64,000 bases of DNA from Streptomyces glomeratus (lineage in GTDB: Bacteria > Actinomycetota > Actinomycetes > Streptomycetales > Streptomycetaceae): NCBI RefSeq assembly GCF_021462825.1, contig NZ_JAKEEB010000024.1:45318-109317 (forward strand), read 5' to 3'. The notes under the pieces were generated by a model. That model made no database searches. It was not told where the DNA came from and saw nothing but the letters and a program-made list of their open reading frames with translations. A program made the translations under genes and the position numbers. The first letter of the stretch is position 1. Each line of letters opens with the position of its first letter. Shown piece after piece: positions 15,711-24,070 of the stretch.

Positions 15711-18236
15711 CTAGAGGGCACCGACGTCGTCGACGTCGTCGATGCCTTCCGTGCCGTGGAGGCGTGTCGCGAGGAGGACCGCGATGTCGTCCGGGCGGTC
15801 CGCCGTGCGCCGGGCCGGTTCGATGAGCCGGTCCGCGATGCCCGTCAGGGAAAGGCTGCCCCGGCCGCCGGTGCCGTACTTCACGCTGGACAGTGCGGCG
15901 CGCAGCGCTTCGACCCCGTCGTCGATGTCGGCACCCGGCCGTTCCACCAGGCCGTCGGTGTACAGGGCGAGCACGGCACCGGGTTCCAGCCGCAGATGGG
16001 TCACCGGGTAGCGGGCCTGGGGGTCCACCCCCAGCACCAGTCCACCGGGCAGGTCCAGGACGTCGGTACGGCCGTCCGGGTGGCGCAGCAGGGGCAGCGG
16101 ATGCCCGGCCCGCGCGGCCCGGGCGTGTCCCGTGACCGGGTCCAGCCGTACGTAGCAGCAGCTGGCGAACTGGCCCGGGTCGAGGTCGATCAGCAACCGG
16201 TTGGTGCCGCTCATCACCTGGTGCGGGGCGTGGTCGCCGAACGCGAAGGCCCGGACGGCGCTGCGCAGTTGTCCCATGGTGGCCGCGGCCTGCACCCCGT
16301 GCCCCTGGACGTCGCCGATGACCAGGGCCAGCCCGTCGCCCGCCTCGATGACGTCGTACCAGTCGCCGCCCACGTCCATGCCCTGGGTTCCGGGCAGATA
16401 GCAGCCCGCCGTCTCCACCTGCGGGTGGGTGGACAGCCGGTGCGGCAGCAGGGCCTCCTGAAGACCGCGCGCGAGGGCGGCCTCGGAGTCGTAGCGCTGT
16501 GCCCGCTCCAGGGCCTGGGCGATCAGCCCGGCCAGGGCGGTGAGCACCGTGCGCTCCTCGGCGCTGAAGGAGCGGGGCCGCTCGAAGCCGAGGATGCAGG
16601 AGCCGACCGGCCGCCCGGAGGCGATCAACGGCAGGAAGGCCCGGGAGCCCTCGGTGGTGTCCAGCGGGATGCCCGGATAGGCCGCAGCCAGCTGCTGCAT
16701 CGACTCGAAGAACAGGGGGCGGCCCGTGGTGAGGGTCTCCACCCCCGGCAGTTTGGCGTCCAGCCCCACGCCCTCGAACTGCGACAGGAACCTGGGCGGG
16801 AAGCCCGTCTCCCAGGCGAGGTACAGATGCCGTTCCTGGAGCAGGTAGATGGCCAGCCGGCGCCCGCCGAACACGGGCAGCAGCTCCCGCATCACCACTT
16901 CGGAGACCTGGCGCGCGGTCACGGCCTCGGACAGGGCGATGGCGAGGATGATGGGGCGGTACACCGGTGCCGGCGCGTCCCATGCGTTCAGCGCATCCGC
17001 CGTCGGGACGGATGTCTCGGCCAGTGAGGGCGCCTCCGCGGTGTGACCGAGCGGTACCACCCGGCAGGTCAGGACATCCGCGCCCGGATACACCGACAGG
17101 GTGAGCCAATCGCCTTCGTTCTCCCCTTCGGTGCCCTCAGTGGGGCGGCGGACCTGGAAGTGCACGGGCTCCGGGGCCAGCAGAGCCGCCCGCAGGTGGT
17201 CCTCGTAGGCGGGCCGGTCCAGCCACGGCAGGGCGTACCAGAGGTGCCGGCCGACCAGCTCCTGGGCCGGGCGGCCGAGCAGGTCGGCGGCCCGCGGGTT
17301 GGCGTAGGTGATCAGGCCCATCCGGTCGAAGGCGAACACACCGTCGGGCAGCAGGTCCGTGGCTCCCTGTGCCGCCGGACCCGGTCCCGGATCGACCACG
17401 AGGCCGCCGACCCGGTGCGGCTCCGGCCCCGAGGTCTCGGCCCAGAACTCCAGCAGCCGTTGTCCGCCGTCCTTGGCCCGCGCCCGCAGCGGGCGGCGCG
17501 GCGGGCAGCCCGCGGCGGTCCCGCGCAGTGCCGTGAGCACCAGATACGAGTCGTCCGGGGACACCGCCTCGGCAAGCGCCTCGGGCGACCCGGCGAGGTC
17601 CTCCACGGCGCCCCCCGTCAGGTCGCGGAAGGTGTCGTCCCCGGTCACCGTCGCCTTGGCCGGGTCCCAGACGAAGTGCCCGATACGGCCCCGCAGCCGT
17701 GTGACGGCCGGGGGGCGCACGCACTGCGGGGGACCGTCCCACACCACGGGATCCCCGGCCTTCTCGAGGGCACCGAGGGCCTCGGCGAGGCGCTCCGCGG
17801 TCGCCGTCATCCGGTCCAGGTCCGGCAGGCCCTCGAGGGCTTCCTGCTCCGAGGGGCGCAGCACCATGAGGACGCCGTAGGTCGTCGTACCGCGCACCAC
17901 GGGCACGTACACCGAACCGAAGCGGAACGGCAGTCCCGCCGCCAGCTGGGGGTACCGCCGCATCGTCTCGGTGGCGTCGTTGAGGACCACCGGGACACCG
18001 AGCCGGAAGGCGTCCGCGACGGGGAACGGCCGGTCCATGTGCAGCCGTGACCAGGGCCGGAACAGGGGCGCGGGCAGCCCGGCGAGCACGGCCAGACGCA
18101 GTACCCCTGGCGTGCTCGAGCGCAGGTACACGCCGCCCACCAGGCCGCCGGCGGCATGGATCGCGTCCGCCACGGCGCCGGTGAGCACAGCGGCCGTCCC
18201 GGGCGCGCTGTCCGCGCTCTCGGCGCTCCCTTGCAT
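15711..18236 (-). CDS. PAS/GAF-domain SpoIIE-type protein phosphatase
   Basis: An 841-residue cytoplasmic regulator. In order: an N-terminal GAF-like domain (about 15-150), a PAS-like region, a clear PAS domain around 290-400 (GVFAFDRMGLITYANPRAADLLGRPAQELVG), a second GAF domain (about 440-590), and a C-terminal PP2C/SpoIIE phosphatase from about 600: VGGDWYDVIEAGDGLALVIGDVQGHGVQAA and ALYTDGLVERPGADIDDG. Such proteins dephosphorylate anti-sigma-factor antagonists in partner-switching pathways. No STAS or RsbW-type kinase gene is adjacent, so the target lies elsewhere. The ATG at 18236 sits after a GAGGG site; longer in-frame extensions look non-coding. Confidence 0.9.
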   Translation of the reverse strand: MQGSAESADSAPGTAAVLTGAVADAIHAAGGLVGGVYLRSSTPGVLRLAVLAGLPAPLFRPWSRLHMDRPFPVADAFRLGVPVVLNDATETMRRYPQLAAGLPFRFGSVYVPVVRGTTTYGVLMVLRPSEQEALEGLPDLDRMTATAERLAEALGALEKAGDPVVWDGPPQCVRPPAVTRLRGRIGHFVWDPAKATVTGDDTFRDLTGGAVEDLAGSPEALAEAVSPDDSYLVLTALRGTAAGCPPRRPLRARAKDGGQRLLEFWAETSGPEPHRVGGLVVDPGPGPAAQGATDLLPDGVFAFDRMGLITYANPRAADLLGRPAQELVGRHLWYALPWLDRPAYEDHLRAALLAPEPVHFQVRRPTEGTEGENEGDWLTLSVYPGADVLTCRVVPLGHTAEAPSLAETSVPTADALNAWDAPAPVYRPIILAIALSEAVTARQVSEVVMRELLPVFGGRRLAIYLLQERHLYLAWETGFPPRFLSQFEGVGLDAKLPGVETLTTGRPLFFESMQQLAAAYPGIPLDTTEGSRAFLPLIASGRPVGSCILGFERPRSFSAEERTVLTALAGLIAQALERAQRYDSEAALARGLQEALLPHRLSTHPQVETAGCYLPGTQGMDVGGDWYDVIEAGDGLALVIGDVQGHGVQAAATMGQLRSAVRAFAFGDHAPHQVMSGTNRLLIDLDPGQFASCCYVRLDPVTGHARAARAGHPLPLLRHPDGRTDVLDLPGGLVLGVDPQARYPVTHLRLEPGAVLALYTDGLVERPGADIDDGVEALRAALSSVKYGTGGRGSLSLTGIADRLIEPARRTADRPDDIAVLLATRLHGTEGIDDVDDVGAL

Positions 18237-18608
18237 CGGTCTGCCCTCGTCCCGGGCCGTCGGGTCGGTAACACAGCAAGAATGCGCCGCATCGCCCCGC
18301 ACGCGCATCCGGACGGCCACCCGGTTCCGGGGCGGGCACCGCACCGGCCGCGCGCGGCCCGGTCCCGGACACCGCGCCGGGGCCCGCACGCGGCTACGGG
18401 TGCCGAGAAATCCGGGCCGTGACGCGGGGACCTCGCCCGGCTCGGCCCGGGGACCTCGACCGGCTCGGCCCGGGGATCGGCCGGCGACGTCCGGGCGTGC
18501 TCCGGCCGGAGACCCGGCCGGCGAACGCTGTCCCGGTCCCGGTCCCGGCCCCAGGCGCGGGGGCGGGCCGGGGACTCGCACCCGGGACACGGGGAACGCG
18601 ACGCCCGC
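18237..18608. other. Intergenic stretch with GC-rich imperfect repeats
   Basis: This 372-bp gap has no convincing gene. A 23-bp unit occurs twice in tandem at 18426-18448 and 18449-18471 with one mismatch, followed by runs of GGTCCC/CCCGGG-type words to about 18600. The promoter of the SpoIIE-type gene should lie near 18240-18320, and the terminator of the acyl-CoA ligase upstream transcript may lie in the repeats. Confidence 0.5.
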
Positions 18609-20540
18609 TCACCTCACCCGCCGGAACACGTCGTCGGAGTCGTCCCAGGTAGGCAGCTCCTCCGTCCTCCGTTCCCGGGGAACGCGGGACGAGGACTGGT
18701 ACATGGCGTCGATCTCCACCGCGTACCGGCGGGTGACCTCGTCCCTGCGCAGCTTCATCGACGGGGTCAGCAGTCCGCTCGCGACGTCGAAGGGCTCCGG
18801 CAGGACGCGGAAGACCCGGATCGACTCCAACCGGGAGACCGTGGCGTTGGCCGCGGCCACCGCCCGCGTGATCTCCTGCCGCAGCGCGTTCTCCTCCCGT
18901 GCCTCCCGGCCCGGCACCTCGTCCTGCGCGAACAGCCCACCGCGCCAGTGCGCCACGAACTCGGGATCCAGGGTGATGAGGGCACCCACACAGGGCCGGT
19001 TGTCGCCCACGACCACCGCCTGGTGAATGAGCGGATGCGCCCGCAGCCGCTCCTCCAGGGCCGCCGGAGCCACGCTCTTGCCGCCGCTGGTGACGATGAT
19101 CTCCTTCTTGCGGCCCGTGATGGACAGATACCCCTCGGGGTCCAGGTGCCCGAGATCCCCCGTGGCCAGCCAGCCGTCGCGCAGCGCCATATGGGTGCCC
19201 GGATCGTCGTTGACATACCCCTGGAACACCGACGGCCCGCGCACCAGGATCTCCCCGTCGTCGGCCACCCGTACCTCGACGCCCGGCAGCGGGCGCCCGA
19301 CGGTGCCGGTCTTCTCCCGCCCGACGGGCTGTGCGGTGATGCCTCCGCCCGTCTCGGTCAGTCCGTACCCGTCGTGGACGGGGATCCCGATACCTGCGTA
19401 GAACAGGGCGAGTTCGCGGTTCAGCGGTGATCCGCCGGAGGCGGCTCCGCATACCCGGCCGCCCAGTGCGGCACGCAGCTTCCGGTACACCGCCTTGCCG
19501 TACAGGGCGTGCTGAAGCCTCAGATCGATGCCGGGGCCGTGCCCGGCCCCCATCCGCTGCCGCTCGAGAGCCAGGGCGTAGTCCTGCGCCGTGCGCACGG
19601 CCCGCTCGAACAGCGCGCCGCGGCCCGCCTGCTGGGCCGCGCGCAGGAAATTCTTGTACAGCTTCTCGAAGACGAACGGGACCGCGTACAGATACGTGGG
19701 GCGGAAGGTCTGGAAGGACGACGCCAGGGCGTCCGCGTTCAGGTCGGGCTCATGGCCCATGAGCAGTCCGCCCCGCAGGCACAGCCCCTGGATCATCAGA
19801 CCGTACACATGGGAGAACGGCAGGAAGGCGAGGACGGCGGGCTGCTCGCCGGGCGGTGCGCCGGTGTGCCCCCAGCCCTCCAGCAGCGTGTCGCAGGGGC
19901 TGGCCAGATTGCGGTGGCTGAGGGCGCAGCCGCGGGGACGGCCGGTCGTGCCGGAGGTGTAGGCGACGACCGCGGTGGAGTCCGGCAGCACGATCCGGCG
20001 GAGCGAGTCGACGGTCGTGGCCGGCACCGGACGGCCCTTCTGCACCAGAGCCTCCAGCGCGCCCGCGTCCAGTTGCCAGACGTGCCGCAGCCGGGGCAGG
20101 GAGGCGCAGACCGACCCGACGGTCATGATGCCCGGCTCGTCCTCGACGACCACCGCGACGCAGCCCGCGTCCTTGAGGATCCACTCGACCTGTTCGTGCG
20201 AGGACGTCGGGTAGATCGGCACGACCTCGGCCCCGATCGCCCACAGCGCGCAGCTGAACAGGGTCCACTCGTAGCGGGTGCGCGCCATGACGGCCACGCG
20301 GTTGCCGGGGCGGATGCCCGAGGCGATGAGTCCCTTGGCCAGAGCGACCACTTCGTCACGGAGTTCGCCCGCCGTCATCCGGGTCCAGGCCGTGCCCGCC
20401 GGACCCAGGCGGCGGGCGATCGCCGGCAGGCCGGGGTCCTGGTTGGCCCGGTCGAAGACACTGTCGACGAGCCCTCCCGACATGACCGGTCCTGACGCCG
20501 TCGCCGGGGCGGCCGCCCGGGCGTTCCCGAAGTCGCGCAT
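18609..20540 (-). CDS. Long-chain fatty acid--CoA ligase (AMP-forming)
   Basis: A 643-residue ANL-superfamily enzyme. The adenylate loop is AYTSGTTGRPRGCALSHRN around 185-205; GYGLTETGGGITAQP and ATGDLGHLDPEGYLSITGRKKEIIVTSGGKSV form the A5/A8 motifs with the hinge. It activates a fatty acid to acyl-AMP and then acyl-CoA in the cytosol. Length and the FadD15-like layout fit actinobacterial long-chain ligases. Two starts are possible (20540 and 20483); both keep the domain complete. It stands alone between same-strand genes with gaps above 140 bp. Confidence 0.92.
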   Translation of the reverse strand: MRDFGNARAAAPATASGPVMSGGLVDSVFDRANQDPGLPAIARRLGPAGTAWTRMTAGELRDEVVALAKGLIASGIRPGNRVAVMARTRYEWTLFSCALWAIGAEVVPIYPTSSHEQVEWILKDAGCVAVVVEDEPGIMTVGSVCASLPRLRHVWQLDAGALEALVQKGRPVPATTVDSLRRIVLPDSTAVVAYTSGTTGRPRGCALSHRNLASPCDTLLEGWGHTGAPPGEQPAVLAFLPFSHVYGLMIQGLCLRGGLLMGHEPDLNADALASSFQTFRPTYLYAVPFVFEKLYKNFLRAAQQAGRGALFERAVRTAQDYALALERQRMGAGHGPGIDLRLQHALYGKAVYRKLRAALGGRVCGAASGGSPLNRELALFYAGIGIPVHDGYGLTETGGGITAQPVGREKTGTVGRPLPGVEVRVADDGEILVRGPSVFQGYVNDDPGTHMALRDGWLATGDLGHLDPEGYLSITGRKKEIIVTSGGKSVAPAALEERLRAHPLIHQAVVVGDNRPCVGALITLDPEFVAHWRGGLFAQDEVPGREAREENALRQEITRAVAAANATVSRLESIRVFRVLPEPFDVASGLLTPSMKLRRDEVTRRYAVEIDAMYQSSSRVPRERRTEELPTWDDSDDVFRRVR

Positions 20541-20688
20541 GCGCCGTTTCCGAGCCTTCCTGCCACGCCGCCGACGGGTGCGGGGTCGGCGGGGCTCGAA
20601 TCTAGCCCAGGTTGCCGCCCGACGTTAGGGGAACCGGCAAGGAACCGACGCCGAACCGCGCGGCCCGCCCCGTCGAGGCAGGGCGGGC

Positions 20689-21639
20689 TCACCAGCGGCC
20701 GGGCTCCGTACCGGTGACGGGTTCCGAGGGCCGGCCGTCCGGGCCCACCGGGACGTCACCCGTGAGCATCACCCGGTGCATGATCCTGGGGTGCTCGGGG
20801 ACGACGAGATCGCCGGGAGCGAGATGGATGGTGGCCCGGTTGTCCCAGAAGGCGACGCTGCCGGGCTCCCAGCGGAACCGGACCGTGTACTCCGGGCGGG
20901 TGGCCTGTTCCAGGAGCATCTGGAGCACATGCCCGCTCTCGGCGCGCGAGAGCCCGCGGATCTGCTCGACGTAGTAGCCGTTGACGAAAAGCAGCCGCTC
21001 GCCGGTCTCGGGGTGCACCCGGACGAGAGGGTGCTCGGTGGCCACCTGGTGGTCCAGCAGATGACGCAGGTACGCGTCGTCGGCGGGCCGCGCCTGGTAG
21101 CCGACGCCCAGCCGGTGCTCGGCGCGCAGACCGTCGACGAAGCGCCGTAGGGGCTCGGAAAGGCCCGCGTACGCGGCCGCCAGATTCGACCACTGGGTGT
21201 CGCCGCCGTACGGCGGTACGGTCTCGGCCCGCAGGATCGTCGCCGCGGGTGGATCGACGCGGGCACCGTGGTCGCAGTGCCAGCCCCGCAGCAGCGAGTG
21301 ACGCCTGCGCCGCAGCCACTCGTCGTGGTCCATGCCGTAGCGGCCGCCCAGCTCCAGTCGGTCCGCCGTCGTCTCGACCTCGGGGAAGTCCGCTGGTGAG
21401 GCGCTGCCGCGTCTGCCCAGGACGACGGGGTCGCCGAACCGCCGTGCGAGCGCGATGTGCGCGGCGTGGTCCAGTTTCTGGTCCCGGAAGAACACCGCCT
21501 TCCAGCGCAGCAGGGCCGACCGGATCGCGGCCACGGCCGCGTCGTCGAGGTCGCCCGCCAGATCGACCCCGCTGATCTCGGCGCCGATGTGCCCGGCGAC
21601 GGGCCTCACCGAGATCCCCGTACCCCTGTCCGTCGTCAT
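20689..21639 (-). CDS. TauD/TfdA-family Fe(II)/2-oxoglutarate dioxygenase
   Basis: A 316-residue enzyme. The first iron ligands are His121 and Asp123 (GWHCDHG) and the distal His lies in RIMHRVMLTGD; the second half carries SVAFWDNRATIHLA. GAEISGVDLAGDL and KAVFFRDQKL at the N-terminus match taurine/alpha-ketoglutarate dioxygenases. The metal-site spacing is typical, but the sequence between residues 75 and 120 is unusual, so the substrate may not be taurine. ATG 21639 follows GGAGG. The LLM-type monooxygenase gene upstream on the same strand is often paired with organosulfur use, so a sulfonate-scavenging role is plausible but inferred. Confidence 0.85.
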   Translation of the reverse strand: MTTDRGTGISVRPVAGHIGAEISGVDLAGDLDDAAVAAIRSALLRWKAVFFRDQKLDHAAHIALARRFGDPVVLGRRGSASPADFPEVETTADRLELGGRYGMDHDEWLRRRRHSLLRGWHCDHGARVDPPAATILRAETVPPYGGDTQWSNLAAAYAGLSEPLRRFVDGLRAEHRLGVGYQARPADDAYLRHLLDHQVATEHPLVRVHPETGERLLFVNGYYVEQIRGLSRAESGHVLQMLLEQATRPEYTVRFRWEPGSVAFWDNRATIHLAPGDLVVPEHPRIMHRVMLTGDVPVGPDGRPSEPVTGTEPGRW

Positions 21640-21768
21640 ACGGCCTCCGTCGGTCGTGGAAGCGGAGCTCACGGGCCAAGCATCACCCGTCCGGGGCCCG
21701 CGCGGAAGATCACCGGGATCCACGGCCCCGCGGAGGTCCACGGCCCCCGGCGGCTCGGGGACCTGCGC

Positions 21769-22788
21769 TCAGCCGGTCGGCCGCCAGCCGAGCGCCGGGC
21801 CCAGCCGGGTCGCGATGTCGGTCACGATCTGCACGTAGTCCTCGTGCTCGAAGGTGAACGGCAGCGCGAACGCCACCTCGTTCACCTCCCGGAACGCGGC
21901 ATGCGCGTACAGCTGTTCGGCAATCCGCTCGGACGGCCCGACGATGTCCGGGGCGAACAGCATCCGCGCCGGACCCTGCGGCGCCGCCGTGCGAGGGAGC
22001 CGCTGGGCCGCGTATGCCTCGTACCTGGCGCGCTGTTCGGGCGAGGCGCTGTCGGTGGGGACGACGACGAGCCCCTGCGAGACGCGGGCGCGGTCGCCGT
22101 CGGGGTGGTGGGCGCGGAACGCGCGGATGTGGGAGAGCTGCACCTCCGCGAAGTCCTCCGACTCCTCCGCCTTGACGACGCTGCTGGTCAGCAGGTTCAT
22201 CCCGTGCTCGCCCGCCCACCGGGCGGAGCGCAGGCTCCCGCCGCCGTACCACATGCGCCTGCCGAGACCGGGGGAGAAGGGCTGCACCCGCTCGGAGAAC
22301 ACCTCGAAGCCCCGCACACCGCTGAAGTCGGTGGCGGGCTTTCCGCGGACGAAGTCCAGCAGCCGCTGCACGCGTTCGTAACCGAAGTCCTCGAGGTCGG
22401 CGGTGTGCGGGTGGAGCGCCTGCTTCACATGGTCGTAGTGCATCGGCGGCCCCACACTGATCCCCGGGTTGAGCCGCCCCCCTGAGAGCACGTCGACGGT
22501 CGCCAGATCCTCGGCCAGCCGCAGCGGATTCTCCCAGCCCAGCGGGATGACCGCCGTGCCCAGGCCGATCTGGCTGGTGCGCTGGGAGGCGGCCGCGAGC
22601 ACCGCGACGGGTGAGGAGATCCCGTACTGCAGATGACGGTGGCGCACCCAGGCACTGTCGAAGCCGAGCCGCTCGCCCAACTCGATGAGCTTCAGCGTCG
22701 ACTCGTGCCCACGGCGGGGATCGGCCTCGTCGAACAGGCCGATGGTCAGAAAGCCCAGCTTCGCCAGTGGTGTCGAGGTCGGCGGCAC
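21769..22788 (-). CDS. LLM-class flavin-dependent oxidoreductase
   Basis: A 339-residue luciferase-like monooxygenase. KLGFLTIGLFDEADPRRGHESTLKLIELGERLGFDSAWVRHRH opens the TIM barrel; GLGTAVIPLGWENPLRLAEDLATVDVLSGGRLNPGISVGPP holds the flavin-binding region. GTG 22788 is preferred because GGAGGA lies just upstream; extension to 23007 adds low-complexity Arg-rich sequence. It probably uses FMNH2 supplied by a separate reductase. It lies 129 bp upstream of the TauD-type dioxygenase gene. An interrupted palindrome sits in its leader. Substrate unknown. Confidence 0.87.
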   Translation of the reverse strand: MPPTSTPLAKLGFLTIGLFDEADPRRGHESTLKLIELGERLGFDSAWVRHRHLQYGISSPVAVLAAASQRTSQIGLGTAVIPLGWENPLRLAEDLATVDVLSGGRLNPGISVGPPMHYDHVKQALHPHTADLEDFGYERVQRLLDFVRGKPATDFSGVRGFEVFSERVQPFSPGLGRRMWYGGGSLRSARWAGEHGMNLLTSSVVKAEESEDFAEVQLSHIRAFRAHHPDGDRARVSQGLVVVPTDSASPEQRARYEAYAAQRLPRTAAPQGPARMLFAPDIVGPSERIAEQLYAHAAFREVNEVAFALPFTFEHEDYVQIVTDIATRLGPALGWRPTG

Positions 22789-22810
22789 AGAGCTCCTCCG
22801 AGGTCCGGGA

Positions 22811-22834
22811 TGTTCCCGGCATACGCCCGGAACA
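22811..22834. promoter_or_regulatory. Interrupted palindrome upstream of the LLM oxidoreductase
   Basis: TGTTCC at 22811-22816 pairs with GGAACA at 22829-22834, and the inner GG/CC also pair after one mismatch. It lies 23-46 bp upstream of the GTG start on the minus strand. It is a plausible operator or leader hairpin; no regulator is identified. Confidence 0.35.
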
Positions 22835-23054
22835 CGTTCGATTGTCGCAGGTGATCGTTGCGCGGGCGTGACGGAAGTGTGTTCCGGCCGCACCGGGCCC
22901 CGCGACCGCTGCCTTCGACCTCCCCTCCTCGACCGGTCCTGCCGGGTGCGGTCGAACACTGTTCGCCGCCCGGCAAGGGTTCCGCTGTGTTGTTCTGGGC
23001 ATGTCAACCCTGGATTTCACCCGCCCACTGCCGCAGTCCACGAGGAGGACGCAG

Positions 23055-23828
23055 TTGAAAGCCAAGAAGGGCTCCGGATTCCGCAGTGTGTCGTTCGTCG
23101 TCGGCAGCGCCGTCGCGCTGGTCGTCGCCTTCCCCGGCATCGCGCTGGCCGCCCCGCCCAGAGCTCTGCCCGCCGACGCGGACGATCTGGAGCAGACCTT
23201 CCAGCCGGCCTACGACTACGACACGGACGGCTGCTACCCGACGCCCGCCATCGGCCCCGACGGCACCCTGAACGGTGGCCTCAAGCCCACCGGGGCGCTC
23301 AACGGCAGCTGCCACGACGCTTCGGACCTCGACAACACCAACGGCTACAGCCGTTACAAGTGCAACCACGGCTGGTGCGCCATCATGTACGCCCTCTACT
23401 TCGAGAAGGACCAGGCGGTGCCCGGCATCAGCCTCGGCGGCCACCGCCACGACTGGGAGCATGTGGTGGTGTGGGTACAGAACAACCAGGCTCAATATGT
23501 CTCGACATCGGCGCACGGCGACTTCGATGTCTACGGCCGCGACCGGATCCGCTGGGACGGGACGCACCCCAAGATCGTCTATCACAAGGACGGCATCGGC
23601 ACCCACTGTTTCCGCCCCGCGAACAGCAACGACGAACCGCCGGAGAACCACCGTCACACCTGGCAGTTCCCGGCGCTCGTGGGCTGGAACGGCTACCCCG
23701 CGGGGGTGCGTGACAAGCTGAGTCAGGCCGACTTCGGGAGCGCCCACTTCGGCTTGAGGGACGACAGCTTCGCCGCCCATCTGGCGAAGGCCGAGCCGCC
23801 CGGTATCGGGTTCGACCCGAACGCCTGA
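23055..23828 (+). CDS. Secreted NPP1 / Nep1-like (NLP) protein
   Basis: A 257-residue secreted protein. TTG 23055 is chosen because GAGGAGG lies six bases upstream; it gives a classical signal peptide (basic start, hydrophobic SFVVGSAVALVVAFPGIALA, cleavage near residue 32). An alternative ATG at 23001 adds 18 residues without a good ribosome site. The NLP hallmark heptapeptide GHRHDWE is intact at 129-135. Cysteines lie in DGCYP, GSCHD, YKCNHGWC and THCFRP. NLPs are cytolysins of plant-associated microbes that bind plant sphingolipids, but many saprophytic Streptomyces carry them, so pathogenicity cannot be inferred. Confidence 0.88.
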   Translation: MKAKKGSGFRSVSFVVGSAVALVVAFPGIALAAPPRALPADADDLEQTFQPAYDYDTDGCYPTPAIGPDGTLNGGLKPTGALNGSCHDASDLDNTNGYSRYKCNHGWCAIMYALYFEKDQAVPGISLGGHRHDWEHVVVWVQNNQAQYVSTSAHGDFDVYGRDRIRWDGTHPKIVYHKDGIGTHCFRPANSNDEPPENHRHTWQFPALVGWNGYPAGVRDKLSQADFGSAHFGLRDDSFAAHLAKAEPPGIGFDPNA

Positions 23829-23990
23829 CGGATCCGGTCGGCGTCCGTGAGCGGCGGGCGCCGGCCGGCGATTCCCGGAAGCCAACCGGTGGTCCGGACC
23901 AAGTACTTGACACTCCCTCAGTTCACTTCTTGACTCGCGTCTTGGACGTGGCGAACCTGGTCGCCCACCCCTGACACGCCCGCACCGAGG

Positions 23991-24018
23991 CCGCCTGCCG
24001 GGACGTCCCGGCAGGCGG
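23991..24018. terminator. Perfect 28-bp palindrome, probable bidirectional terminator
   Basis: CCGCCTGCCGGGAC at 23991-24004 is followed directly by its exact reverse complement to 24018, with no loop bases. As RNA it would form a hairpin of about 12 bp with a 4-nt turn. It lies between two convergent genes (stops at 23828 and 24071), so termination is the simplest role. Confidence 0.6.
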
Positions 24019-24022
24019 GTCC

Positions 24023-24061
24023 GCCGCCCCGCCCCGGTGCACACCGCCACGGCGGGGCGGC
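24023..24061. terminator. Second hairpin in the same convergent gap
   Basis: GCCGCCCCGCC at 24023-24033 pairs with GGCGGGGCGGC at 24051-24061 around a 17-nt loop. It ends nine bases before the ferredoxin reductase stop codon. With the adjacent palindrome it makes a double terminator for the convergent genes. Confidence 0.6.
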
Positions 24062-24070
24062 CTTCTGCGC

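Noticed and set aside
18560..18610. tRNA-like T-arm (GGACTCGCACC) on the minus strand.
   Set aside because: The stem needs an 8-nt loop, and no anticodon arm or acceptor stem can be formed around it.
22789..23007. N-terminal extension of the LLM oxidoreductase.
   Set aside because: The extra 73 residues are low-complexity and Arg-rich, and the GTG at 22788 has an ideal GGAGGA site.
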